7,014 nucleotides of DNA, taken from NCBI GenBank assembly GCA_029256865.1, contig JARIEH010000285.1, forward strand, positions 1 through 7,014. The letters are read 5' to 3'. The position numbers and the translations under genes were made by a program. The first letter of the stretch is position 1, and each line of letters starts with the position of its first letter. Source of the stretch: Psychrobacter sp. (GTDB lineage: Bacteria; Pseudomonadota; Gammaproteobacteria; Pseudomonadales; Moraxellaceae). Below the pieces are notes generated by a model. It worked only from the letters and a program-made list of their open reading frames with translations, had not been told where the DNA came from and ran no database searches. Below are positions 1 through 4,903 of this stretch, one piece after another.

Positions 1-333
1 GCATCAGATATGGATGGCTTTGACCAACTTTTTTGTCTCTCTTCTGGCGCTCAGTTAGTTCCTAGTACTGCTACTGACGCTTTATATGAGACAGCTGATA
101 ATCTTTCAAATACTGCTAAAGTAGATACAAGTAAAATAAAGCTAGACTTACCAAAGCTTGCGGCCTATCAATTGGCCAACATGGGCATTGAAGTATGCGC
201 ATCGCCACAAGACTGTAGTTATGGTGAGGCGCATTATTACTCTTATAGGCGTCAGACGCATCTACAACAACCAGCGACTGGGCGTATGGCACTTGTTATT
301 GTACGTAGCCATGCTAATGCGTCTATTATTTAA
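1..333 (+). CDS. pgeF: PgeF/YfiH-family protein, C-terminal part (5' end outside window)
   Basis: The frame is open from the first base, so this is the last 110 codons of a longer gene and the ATG at position 10 is probably internal. The C-terminal signature of the YfiH/PgeF (DUF152, 'polyphenol oxidase/laccase-domain') family is clear: a leucine-rich helix (KLAAYQLANMGIEV), then DCSY (Cys codon 214-216), then YYSYRR and TGRMA just before the end. Family members are about 240-260 residues, so roughly the first half is missing. The His/Cys/His zinc ligands known for this family would be in that half and cannot be checked. In E. coli PgeF is a peptidoglycan editing factor that prevents wrong amino acids (L-Ser for L-Ala) from staying in muropeptide precursors; older 'laccase' names are doubtful. 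The tail after TGRMA is about ten residues longer than in E. coli. The stop codon lies inside a 15-bp tandem duplication. Family assignment is firm; the function in this organism is inferred. Confidence 0.85.
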   Translation, partial: ASDMDGFDQLFCLSSGAQLVPSTATDALYETADNLSNTAKVDTSKIKLDLPKLAAYQLANMGIEVCASPQDCSYGEAHYYSYRRQTHLQQPATGRMALVIVRSHANASII

Positions 334-356
334 GTATCCAGTATTTAAGTATCCAG
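327..356. repeat. Perfect 15-bp tandem duplication over the pgeF stop codon
   Basis: The unit TATTTAAGTATCCAG occurs at 327-341 and again, directly abutting and without mismatch, at 342-356. The first copy carries the TAA stop (331-333) of the upstream gene. Because the unit is a multiple of three, the second copy puts another in-frame TAA at 346-348. It looks like a recent slippage duplication in the 77-bp gap before the next gene. Confidence 0.9.
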
Positions 357-410
357 CATGCCCGATGAATCTTATTAAATTTTCCACTTCTCACCTTCAT
401 TAGAGTTTGT

Positions 411-1028
411 ATGAATACATCTGTAGAACCTTCACCGTCTACTGTCCACACTGATAAAAAACCGACGGTATCCATGGCAGTTGTCTATCATAGCAACTAT
501 GGACATACCAAACGCGTCGCTGAATCGATAGTCATGGGCGCACGTCAGCAACTACCAGCAGCACAGGCCAAAGCGGTAGATGTTCATGAGGTAGATTGGG
601 AGTTTTTGGATCAAGCAGATTTGCTGGTGTTTGGTAGCGCTGTCTATATGGGCAACGTGCCGGCTGGCTTCAAAACTTTTATGGATGAGACGTCCAAGCG
701 TTGGTATCATCGTAAGTGGGAAGGGAAGTGGGCAGCAGGTTTTGCCAACTCTGGTGGATTAAGCGGTGATAAGCTTGCCGTATTACAGCAGATTTGTTTG
801 TATAGCATGCAGCACGGTATGAATTGGATTGGTATGCCGCTTATGCCGACAGGACACGGTGAAGAAGATCTAAATCGTCTATCAAGTTTTTTAGGGTTGA
901 TGACTCAATCGTTTGATGCACCTCCTGAAGAAACCCCAGGTAAAGGTGATATTGATACTGCTATTTGGTTTGGTGAGCATCTGGCCAAAACGATCATTAA
1001 ACATCAGCCGACAAGTTTAGAATCATAA
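411..1028 (+). CDS. Flavodoxin-family NAD(P)H-dependent oxidoreductase (WrbA-like)
   Basis: The protein is a 205-residue single-domain flavodoxin fold. The FMN phosphate-binding loop is SNYGHT (residues 28-33) after the first beta strand (MAVVYH). It is followed by a hydrophobic strand and loop LLVFGSAVYMGNVPAGFKTF (71-90), which matches the 'FG(T/S)P..GN....F.D' pattern of WrbA-type NAD(P)H:quinone oxidoreductases. A third FMN-contacting segment is GFANSGGLSGD (110-120), and HGMNWIGMPL (135-144) is also WrbA-like. It is expected to be a cytosolic FMN enzyme that reduces quinones or similar acceptors by two electrons; the substrate cannot be read from the sequence. The ATG at 411 has a weak AGAG five bases upstream. 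Met22 (ATG at 474) would begin exactly at the flavodoxin core but has no visible ribosome-binding site, so the first 21 polar residues may or may not be translated. The gene lies 77 bp after pgeF on the same strand and may share its transcript. It ends at a strong terminator. Confidence 0.85.
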   Translation: MNTSVEPSPSTVHTDKKPTVSMAVVYHSNYGHTKRVAESIVMGARQQLPAAQAKAVDVHEVDWEFLDQADLLVFGSAVYMGNVPAGFKTFMDETSKRWYHRKWEGKWAAGFANSGGLSGDKLAVLQQICLYSMQHGMNWIGMPLMPTGHGEEDLNRLSSFLGLMTQSFDAPPEETPGKGDIDTAIWFGEHLAKTIIKHQPTSLES

Positions 1029-1073
1029 CAGTCATAAACTCAGTTTGGTAGTCATTGAAAATAGGCAGTCAAT

Positions 1074-1108
1074 AAAAAAGCAGATATCAAATAGATGTCT
1101 GCTTTTTT
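1074..1108. terminator. Bidirectional intrinsic terminator between convergent genes
   Basis: The left arm GCAGATATC (1080-1088) pairs with GATGTCTGC (1094-1102) around an AAATA loop. This gives a 9-bp stem with one G-U pair. Six A (1074-1079) on one side and six T (1103-1108) on the other provide a U-tract on both strands. It ends the flavodoxin gene reading rightward and the small lipoprotein gene reading leftward, whose stop codon is only 4 bases away. Confidence 0.9.
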
Positions 1109-1112
1109 AATA

Positions 1113-1232
1113 CTACTTACTTTGTACCACAATGGGATAAGAGGTTACGGGAATAGGACTTTCTACAAACTGAAAGGATTGGCAACCTGCAAGCAGAGGT
1201 ATTAATACCAACATCCAAGTAAAAGATTTCAT
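1113..1232 (-). CDS. Very small predicted lipoprotein (39 aa), unknown function
   Basis: This frame is read on the minus strand, from ATG at 1232-1230 to TAG at 1115-1113. The N-terminus MKSFTWMLVLIPLLAGC is a compact lipoprotein signal peptide: Lys2, a hydrophobic core, and the lipobox L14-A15-G16-C17. The predicted mature peptide is a lipidated Cys17 followed by only 22 residues (QSFQFVESPIPVTSYPIVVQSK), with Gln at +2, which in E. coli rules suggests the outer membrane. A GAGAA element lies about 6 bases before the ATG, as a Shine-Dalgarno should. The gene is bounded by two intrinsic terminators, 4 bp beyond its stop and 40 bp upstream of its start. An AT-rich TATATT lies very close to the start, but a convincing promoter is not visible, so low-level readthrough from dacC is possible. 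I do not recognise the family. The complete signal peptide, ribosome-binding site and adjacent terminator argue that it is real. Small lipoproteins can act as accessory subunits of envelope machines, but no role can be assigned here. Confidence 0.7.
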   Translation of the reverse strand: MKSFTWMLVLIPLLAGCQSFQFVESPIPVTSYPIVVQSK

Positions 1233-1272
1233 GATTGTTCTCAATATATTGCCATCAGGAACTGATGTTAAA

Positions 1273-1309
1273 TTCAAAAAAGACGCTTAATAGTAGCGTC
1301 TTTTTTGAA
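1273..1309 (-). terminator. Intrinsic terminator of the D-Ala-D-Ala carboxypeptidase gene
   Basis: The arms 1273-1287 and 1295-1309 are a perfect 15-bp inverted repeat around a 7-base loop. The GC core is AGACGCT/AGCGTCT, flanked by A6 and T6 runs. It begins 28 bp beyond the stop codon of the minus-strand carboxypeptidase gene. The A/T runs on both sides make it functional in principle in either direction, and it would insulate the small lipoprotein gene. Confidence 0.9.
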
Positions 1310-1336
1310 AAAACAACCCTCATTTATAAGGCTTTA

Positions 1337-2503
1337 TTAAAACAAGTTTTGTGCCCAGCGTACTACATGTTGCCACATACGGCTAACAAAGCCTGACTGC
1401 TCAACATCACTGGTAGCGACGATAGGAACTGAAGCTACTGCTTTACCATCAATGACAGCCATCATTTTACCGATTTGCTGACCTTTTTTGATGGGTGCTT
1501 CTATGCTATCAGGAATATCTATGACAGTAGTAATTTTGTTTTTCTGAGTTTTACTGGTCAGGATTTGTAAGTTATCTCCTGTTACCAGCTCTATCTCATC
1601 AGCTGCGCCAAACCATACTGGCAATTTGCTTACGAACTGACCAGCAGGCGCTTTGGTCACGGTAGTGAAGTGTCCAAAACCCCAGTTAAGCAGTTCACGT
1701 GACTGGTCAGCCCGTGCTTGTTGACTCTCTGTGCCCATAATGACAGAAATCAGGCGCATATCATCGCGGTTGCTTGAGGCGACCAAGCAGTAGCCTGCGG
1801 CATTAGTATGGCCAGTTTTTAAACCATCTACGCTCGGGTCTGTAGCAAGAAGGGCGTTACGGTTGCCCTGAGTAATACCATTGTAAGTAAACTCTTTTTC
1901 GGCATAGAGATCATAATAATCGCCGCTGTTTTTGATGATCGCTCGAGCCAGCTTAGCCAAATCAAGCGCTGATGCTTGATGCCCTTCATCTGGCATACCC
2001 GTTGCGTTCACGAAGTGGGTATTATCCATACCAAGCTTTTTGGCTTGCTCGTTCATTAATATGGCAAATGAGTCTTCACTACCCGCGATATGTTCAGCCA
2101 TTGCTTTTGAGGCATCATTACCTGATTGAATGATGATACCGCGCAGCATATCGATGACACTTGCCGTCTTATTGACGGGTACATACATACAAGACTCGGT
2201 ACTGCTACCACGGCACCAAGCGTTTTCGCTCATCCGCACTTGTTCATCTTCGCTCAAATCACCTGAGCTTAGACGCTGCTCAATGATGTAGCTGGTCATC
2301 ATTTTAGTCAGTGACGCTGGTGGCAGGGGCTGGTTGGCATTTTTTTGCGCCAAGATCTCACCAGTATTGTAGTCCATTAATACATAGGCAGTGTTTGCCA
2401 TCTCTGGGGGTTGAATGGCAGCATTAGCCATAACTGCTCCAAAAGAGAAGCTAACACCCACTACCAACTGCACGAACTGGTTTTTTACACGCTTTACTGT
2501 CAT
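1337..2503 (-). CDS. dacC: D-alanyl-D-alanine carboxypeptidase, PBP5/6 type (penicillin-binding protein)
   Basis: This 388-residue enzyme removes the terminal D-Ala from peptidoglycan pentapeptides in the periplasm and so limits cross-linking. All three serine-peptidase S11 motifs are present and correctly spaced: S64-L-T-K67 (nucleophile and general base), S127-G-N129, and K229-T-G231 in DGLKTGHT. A signal peptide ends near ANA-A (residues 26-29). The PBP5 C-terminal beta domain follows from about residue 285. The last 18 residues (FVSRMWQHVVRWAQNLF at the end) form an amphipathic helix that would anchor the protein peripherally on the outer face of the inner membrane, as in E. coli DacA/DacC. 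The length is close to the E. coli paralogues (about 400 with signal). Cys97 and Cys105 lie in a loop where E. coli PBP5 has none. The ATG at 2503 lacks a clear Shine-Dalgarno and is overlapped by the stop of a 7-codon upstream frame. The terminator is at 1273-1309. The symbol dacC rather than dacA is a convention, not something the sequence proves. Confidence 0.95.
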   Translation of the reverse strand: MTVKRVKNQFVQLVVGVSFSFGAVMANAAIQPPEMANTAYVLMDYNTGEILAQKNANQPLPPASLTKMMTSYIIEQRLSSGDLSEDEQVRMSENAWCRGSSTESCMYVPVNKTASVIDMLRGIIIQSGNDASKAMAEHIAGSEDSFAILMNEQAKKLGMDNTHFVNATGMPDEGHQASALDLAKLARAIIKNSGDYYDLYAEKEFTYNGITQGNRNALLATDPSVDGLKTGHTNAAGYCLVASSNRDDMRLISVIMGTESQQARADQSRELLNWGFGHFTTVTKAPAGQFVSKLPVWFGAADEIELVTGDNLQILTSKTQKNKITTVIDIPDSIEAPIKKGQQIGKMMAVIDGKAVASVPIVATSDVEQSGFVSRMWQHVVRWAQNLF

Positions 2504-2623
2504 AAACTGTTACACCACATCATGAAACCCAATGCGTCTACTGCCATACCTATAGCGCACTGACAAGCGCGGCTGAGGTTAAGGCGATAGACAAAAAAAT
2601 AACGCCCTATCTTAGCAAAATAT

Positions 2624-2639
2624 CATTTCAGGTGAAATG
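2624..2639. promoter_or_regulatory. 16-bp perfect dyad near the predicted dacC transcription start
   Basis: CATTTCA and TGAAATG are perfect inverted 7-mers separated by GG. The dyad begins a few bases downstream of the predicted minus-strand transcription start at about 2643. That is a natural place for a repressor operator, or for a small 5'-UTR stem. No regulator is recognised. Confidence 0.35.
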
Positions 2640-2649
2640 CATAAAGAAT

Positions 2650-2678
2650 ATAAAATAAGGCAGTGATAACGCTGGCAA
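2650..2678 (-). promoter_or_regulatory. Candidate sigma70 promoter of the carboxypeptidase gene
   Basis: Reading leftward, TTGCCA (2678-2673, five of six consensus positions) is followed after exactly 17 bp by TTTTAT (2655-2650, four of six). The predicted start is near 2643, giving a 5' untranslated region of about 140 nt before the ATG at 2503. The -10 box is weak, so the call is tentative. Confidence 0.4.
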
Positions 2679-2770
2679 GAATAATCTAAAAAGCAGTCTG
2701 CAGCAATAGCTATAACGACTATCGCCTAGATTTAGTTCTCTAAAAGGTATTACAACCTATTAAAGCCTGA

Positions 2771-2832
2771 AATCAAAAAGCTTGCTGTGCTGCTCTAAGA
2801 TATGAGAGCAGGTGACAGCAAGCTTTTTGATT
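2771..2832. terminator. Long two-part hairpin with A5/T5 flanks, probable terminator
   Basis: The outer arms 2771-2788 and 2815-2832 are a perfect 18-bp inverted repeat containing AAAAAGCTTGCTGT. Inside, CTGCTCT (2790-2796) and AGAGCAG (2805-2811) form a second perfect 7-bp stem around an 8-base loop. A small asymmetric internal loop separates the two stems. The A and T runs sit within the outer stem, as in bidirectional terminators. It could end the minus-strand transcript of the secreted-protein gene, whose stop is 185 bp away, or end an unrecognised RNA. It is longer and more elaborate than the other terminators here. Confidence 0.6.
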
Positions 2833-3016
2833 GAGTCAGGACGACGATATGGGCTATATCTATACGACGAGTCCAGGATTCAGAGGTTGTAAGATAACAG
2901 AGACCAATCGCTTGTTTATATCAGAAAGGTTGTACAAGGAAATGCTTTTGTAGCGGCTATCGTTATGTCTTATGCTCTTTTCAGATGTCATTGCTATTTA
3001 TCGAAAGCCGGCGTGA

Positions 3017-3460
3017 TTAATAGCTTGCGTTAGCCAAGTCTTCACACAGGGCTTTGTTGTCTTGTTTAGAAAAGCTCAGTGTCCAACTACGCATACTCTG
3101 TAGAATTTGGCGATAGTCTTGTTGAGTGGATAAGTATTGAATGGCAGCTTTAGGGTCGTCCAAAGTAGGCATCAACTCTTTTAGCTGAACATTATAAGAC
3201 TTATAAAAACGCTGTTTTTGACTGCCATTGAGCATCGGTGGGCAGATTTCAGACAAAACTTGCATCACAGCAATTTCGTGTTTGGTAATGTTCATGCCGG
3301 ACATGTCTAACGGAATGGTTGAGACATTATTAGCGGCATTAGCCGATTGTGCCAACATAGCAATGGAGGTTATCAGTCCAGCAATGCCAATTTTTGAAGC
3401 GTTTTTTATTACTGTTTTTGTGGTCATAGGAACTATAGATAATATCGATTGAGTCTTCAT
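3017..3460 (-). CDS. Small secreted protein of unknown function, two cysteines
   Basis: The frame encodes 147 residues. The N-terminus is a Sec signal peptide with lysines at 15, 19 and 23, a hydrophobic core IGIAGLITSIAMLA, and a likely cut after SANA (about residue 42). The mature part, about 105 residues, looks mostly helical. It contains one Cys near the start (ICPPM, Cys73) and one near the end (ALCEDLA, Cys139), well placed for a periplasmic disulfide, with helices rich in Gln, Tyr and Ser between. I do not recognise a characterised family; it may belong to a set of short exported proteins restricted to Moraxellaceae, but that is from memory and unverified. The start is uncertain. ATG at 3460 and Met12 (ATG at 3427) both give usable signal peptides and neither has a strong ribosome-binding site. 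Met12 gives the more usual length. The gene is divergent from surE. No terminator follows closely; the nearest is the hairpin at 2771-2832. Confidence 0.7.
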   Translation of the reverse strand: MKTQSILSIVPMTTKTVIKNASKIGIAGLITSIAMLAQSANAANNVSTIPLDMSGMNITKHEIAVMQVLSEICPPMLNGSQKQRFYKSYNVQLKELMPTLDDPKAAIQYLSTQQDYRQILQSMRSWTLSFSKQDNKALCEDLANASY

Positions 3461-3523
3461 TCGGTATCACACTCGCTTTGCGTTATTTAATGGTCTTATG
3501 GTAATGGGAATAAAAACAAAAGT

Positions 3524-3546
3524 CACATAAAATATTGATTTATGTG
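3524..3546. promoter_or_regulatory. Dyad CACATAAA-N7-TTTATGTG, possible operator
   Basis: Perfect 8-bp inverted arms (3524-3531 and 3539-3546) are separated by 7 AT-rich bases. It lies 64-86 bp upstream of the minus-strand secreted-protein start. That is the right place and symmetry for a dimeric regulator, but no regulator family is identified. Confidence 0.35.
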
Positions 3547-3780
3547 TAGATGTCTTGTCACCTAAGCGTGTTTTATAGCAACATATCAGTAGCAACTGAC
3601 AGTAAGTTACGTCACTTTAATGGATACGTTGTGCATTGTTGCCTATTGTAACTAAAGTAGCAACAAAAATGATGACGCTGCAGTGTTTGTGATGCCTAAT
3701 TACTGAGAATATATATCTCCAGCAAGCCAAGCATAAGTCAGACTGATACTTTATGTTTTGATTAACCAGTGAAGACTTGG

Positions 3781-3809
3781 TTTATGGCTGTGCACTATTC
3801 AGGTATACT
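3781..3809 (+). promoter_or_regulatory. Candidate surE promoter (-10 TATACT)
   Basis: TATACT at 3804-3809 matches five of six -10 positions. The hexamer 17 bp upstream (TTTATG, 3781-3786) is a poor -35. The predicted start near 3816 would give a leader of about 60 nt containing the short TACCAAA/TTTGGTA stem. Confidence 0.4.
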
Positions 3810-3876
3810 CATTTACCAAATTATGGGCCTACCGTTTTTGGTACTGGATGACTAGATATGAGTATATTGAGCTGAT

Positions 3877-4764
3877 ATGAAGTTTTTAATTAGTAACGAT
3901 GATGGAGTGCATGCGCCAGGGTTGTTGGCATTATATGAAGCGTTGTCTAAAGTTGCAGAAGTAGTGGTCGTTGCGCCTAATGCAGAGCATAGCGGTAGCG
4001 GCAGCTCACTGCATATCTCTCAGCCATTGTATATTCACAAGCTAGCATCGGGTTTTATAGCTGTGAATGGTTCACCAGCCGACTGTGTCTATTTGGCCTT
4101 GAATCAGCTATACCGTGAGACTCGCTTTGATTGTGTGATTACTGGTATTAATTCTGGAGATAATTTAGGGCAAAATGTATTTTATTCAGGTACTTTCGGT
4201 GCTGCATTAACGGCTCAAGTCTTTGGCGTACCAGCAATTGCTGTCTCATTAGTGGGTGGCACCATGAGTGATGATGCGCAACAAGCGAGTCGCTATGATA
4301 CGGCGGCAACAGAGCTCGTTAAGCTGCTAACAGAAACCTCACTCATGCAAGTAATTCAGCAGCTGCCTAATCATGTATTAAACGTTAATATTCCCAATGT
4401 AGAGTGCGCTGAAGATATTAAAGGGCGTCAAATCACCCGTTTAGGCTATAGGCAGATAACGCAGCCTGTACATCATATTGTCGATCCACGTGGCCGAGAT
4501 GCGTATTGGCTGAGTCTGCGTAAGAGCTACCATCCACAGACAGAGGAGCATCTTGACGCAGAGTTTGATGCGACAATGGATCCACCTATCAGTAGTTCGT
4601 CAGCGCAAAATAAAAATGTGGATCTTCATCATGACCATAGGGATAGTCCATCAGTGTCTACAGATTATCAAGCAATCGCGGCAGGCTATATTAGCTTGTC
4701 ACCTGTTCGGTTGCATCATACACCGAGATCTACTCTTGATAGGTTCTTGGACATAAATCTATAG
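3877..4764 (+). CDS. surE: 5'/3'-nucleotidase SurE with an unusual insertion
   Basis: SurE is a divalent-metal-dependent phosphatase that removes phosphate from nucleoside 5'- and 3'-monophosphates and, in E. coli, short polyphosphate. It acts in the cytosol and is linked to stress survival. The N-terminal signature ISNDDGVHAPG is present. The four metal ligands known for the family are all intact: Asp8, Asp9, Ser39 (in EHSGSGSS) and Asn92 (in TGINSGDNLG). GSPADCV (66-72), SGTFGAA (104-110) and the late GYISLSPV (270-277) are also typical. At 295 residues it is some 40 longer than usual. The excess lies between the conserved YW (210-211) and TDY (262-264), where E. coli SurE has about 15 residues and this protein about 50. 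The extra stretch (about 219-257) is polar and includes a serine run and HHDH. The ATG at 3877 has only a GAG about 7 bases upstream and follows, by one base, the stop of a five-codon frame (3858-3875). nlpD follows 139 bp later with its own -10 box. Confidence 0.93.
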   Translation: MKFLISNDDGVHAPGLLALYEALSKVAEVVVVAPNAEHSGSGSSLHISQPLYIHKLASGFIAVNGSPADCVYLALNQLYRETRFDCVITGINSGDNLGQNVFYSGTFGAALTAQVFGVPAIAVSLVGGTMSDDAQQASRYDTAATELVKLLTETSLMQVIQQLPNHVLNVNIPNVECAEDIKGRQITRLGYRQITQPVHHIVDPRGRDAYWLSLRKSYHPQTEEHLDAEFDATMDPPISSSSAQNKNVDLHHDHRDSPSVSTDYQAIAAGYISLSPVRLHHTPRSTLDRFLDINL

Positions 4765-4794
4765 GTCGTAGGCGTTGCAAAATGTTGCTTTTAT

Positions 4795-4823
4795 TATAAA
4801 TCTCAGTAAATTATGGCTATAAT
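4795..4823 (+). promoter_or_regulatory. Candidate nlpD promoter (perfect -10 TATAAT)
   Basis: TATAAT at 4818-4823 is a perfect -10 box in the surE-nlpD gap. There is no convincing -35 at 16-18 bp upstream; TTGCTT at 4785-4790 is too far for this box but could serve TAAATT at 4807-4812. The predicted leader is about 75 nt. It suggests nlpD can be transcribed independently of surE. Confidence 0.45.
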
Positions 4824-4891
4824 AGCGACTCTATAAATACATCAACACGCCTTAAGTGATCCACACGATGATCGTGAGTAATATAAAAAAT

Positions 4892-4897
4892 AGGAAA
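4892..4897 (+). promoter_or_regulatory. Ribosome-binding site that fixes the nlpD start
   Basis: AGGAAA lies 6 bases before the ATG at 4904 (8 bases counted from AGGA). The frame stays open upstream to a GTG at 4856, but that start has no such site and would bury the lipoprotein signal peptide, so 4904 is preferred. Confidence 0.8.
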
Positions 4898-4903
4898 CCT
4901 TGT

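Larger units (their letters stand above)
2504..3016. other. Gene-poor interval of 513 bp between two minus-strand genes
   Basis: No convincing protein gene was found here. The interval holds the likely promoter of the carboxypeptidase gene (2650-2678), a 16-bp dyad (2624-2639) and the long hairpin at 2771-2832. Two overlapping opposite-strand short frames lie between 2849 and 2991 (34 codons on +, 43 codons on -). The plus one has an AGGA placed 7 bases before its ATG, but neither resembles a known protein. Confidence 0.6.
3461..3876. other. Divergent intergenic region of 416 bp
   Basis: The region separates the leftward secreted-protein gene from the rightward surE and should carry promoters for both. 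It is AT-rich, with no frame longer than about 12 codons on either strand. Visible signals are the dyad at 3524-3546, a -10-like TATACT at 3804-3809, and a 7-bp stem TACCAAA/TTTGGTA (3814-3820 with 3837-3843) in the predicted surE leader. The minus-strand promoter could not be settled; TATAAA at 3577-3572 is one weak candidate. TAGCAAC occurs three times between 3575 and 3665, with no clear meaning. Confidence 0.6.

Noticed and set aside
158..403. 81-codon plus-strand frame overlapping the pgeF end
   Set aside because: It is out of frame with a clear YfiH-family C-terminus, and its translation shows no recognisable domain.
3228..3452. 74-codon plus-strand frame opposite the secreted-protein gene
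   Set aside because: It is antisense to a frame with a proper signal peptide; its hydrophobic stretches mirror that signal sequence.
4777..4792. GCAA-AATG-TTGC followed by T residues as a surE terminator
   Set aside because: A 4-bp stem is too weak; readthrough from surE into nlpD remains possible.
4856..4903. Upstream GTG extension of nlpD by 16 residues
   Set aside because: It would precede the basic start of a good lipoprotein signal peptide. AGGAAA is correctly placed before ATG 4904 and nothing similar precedes 4856.
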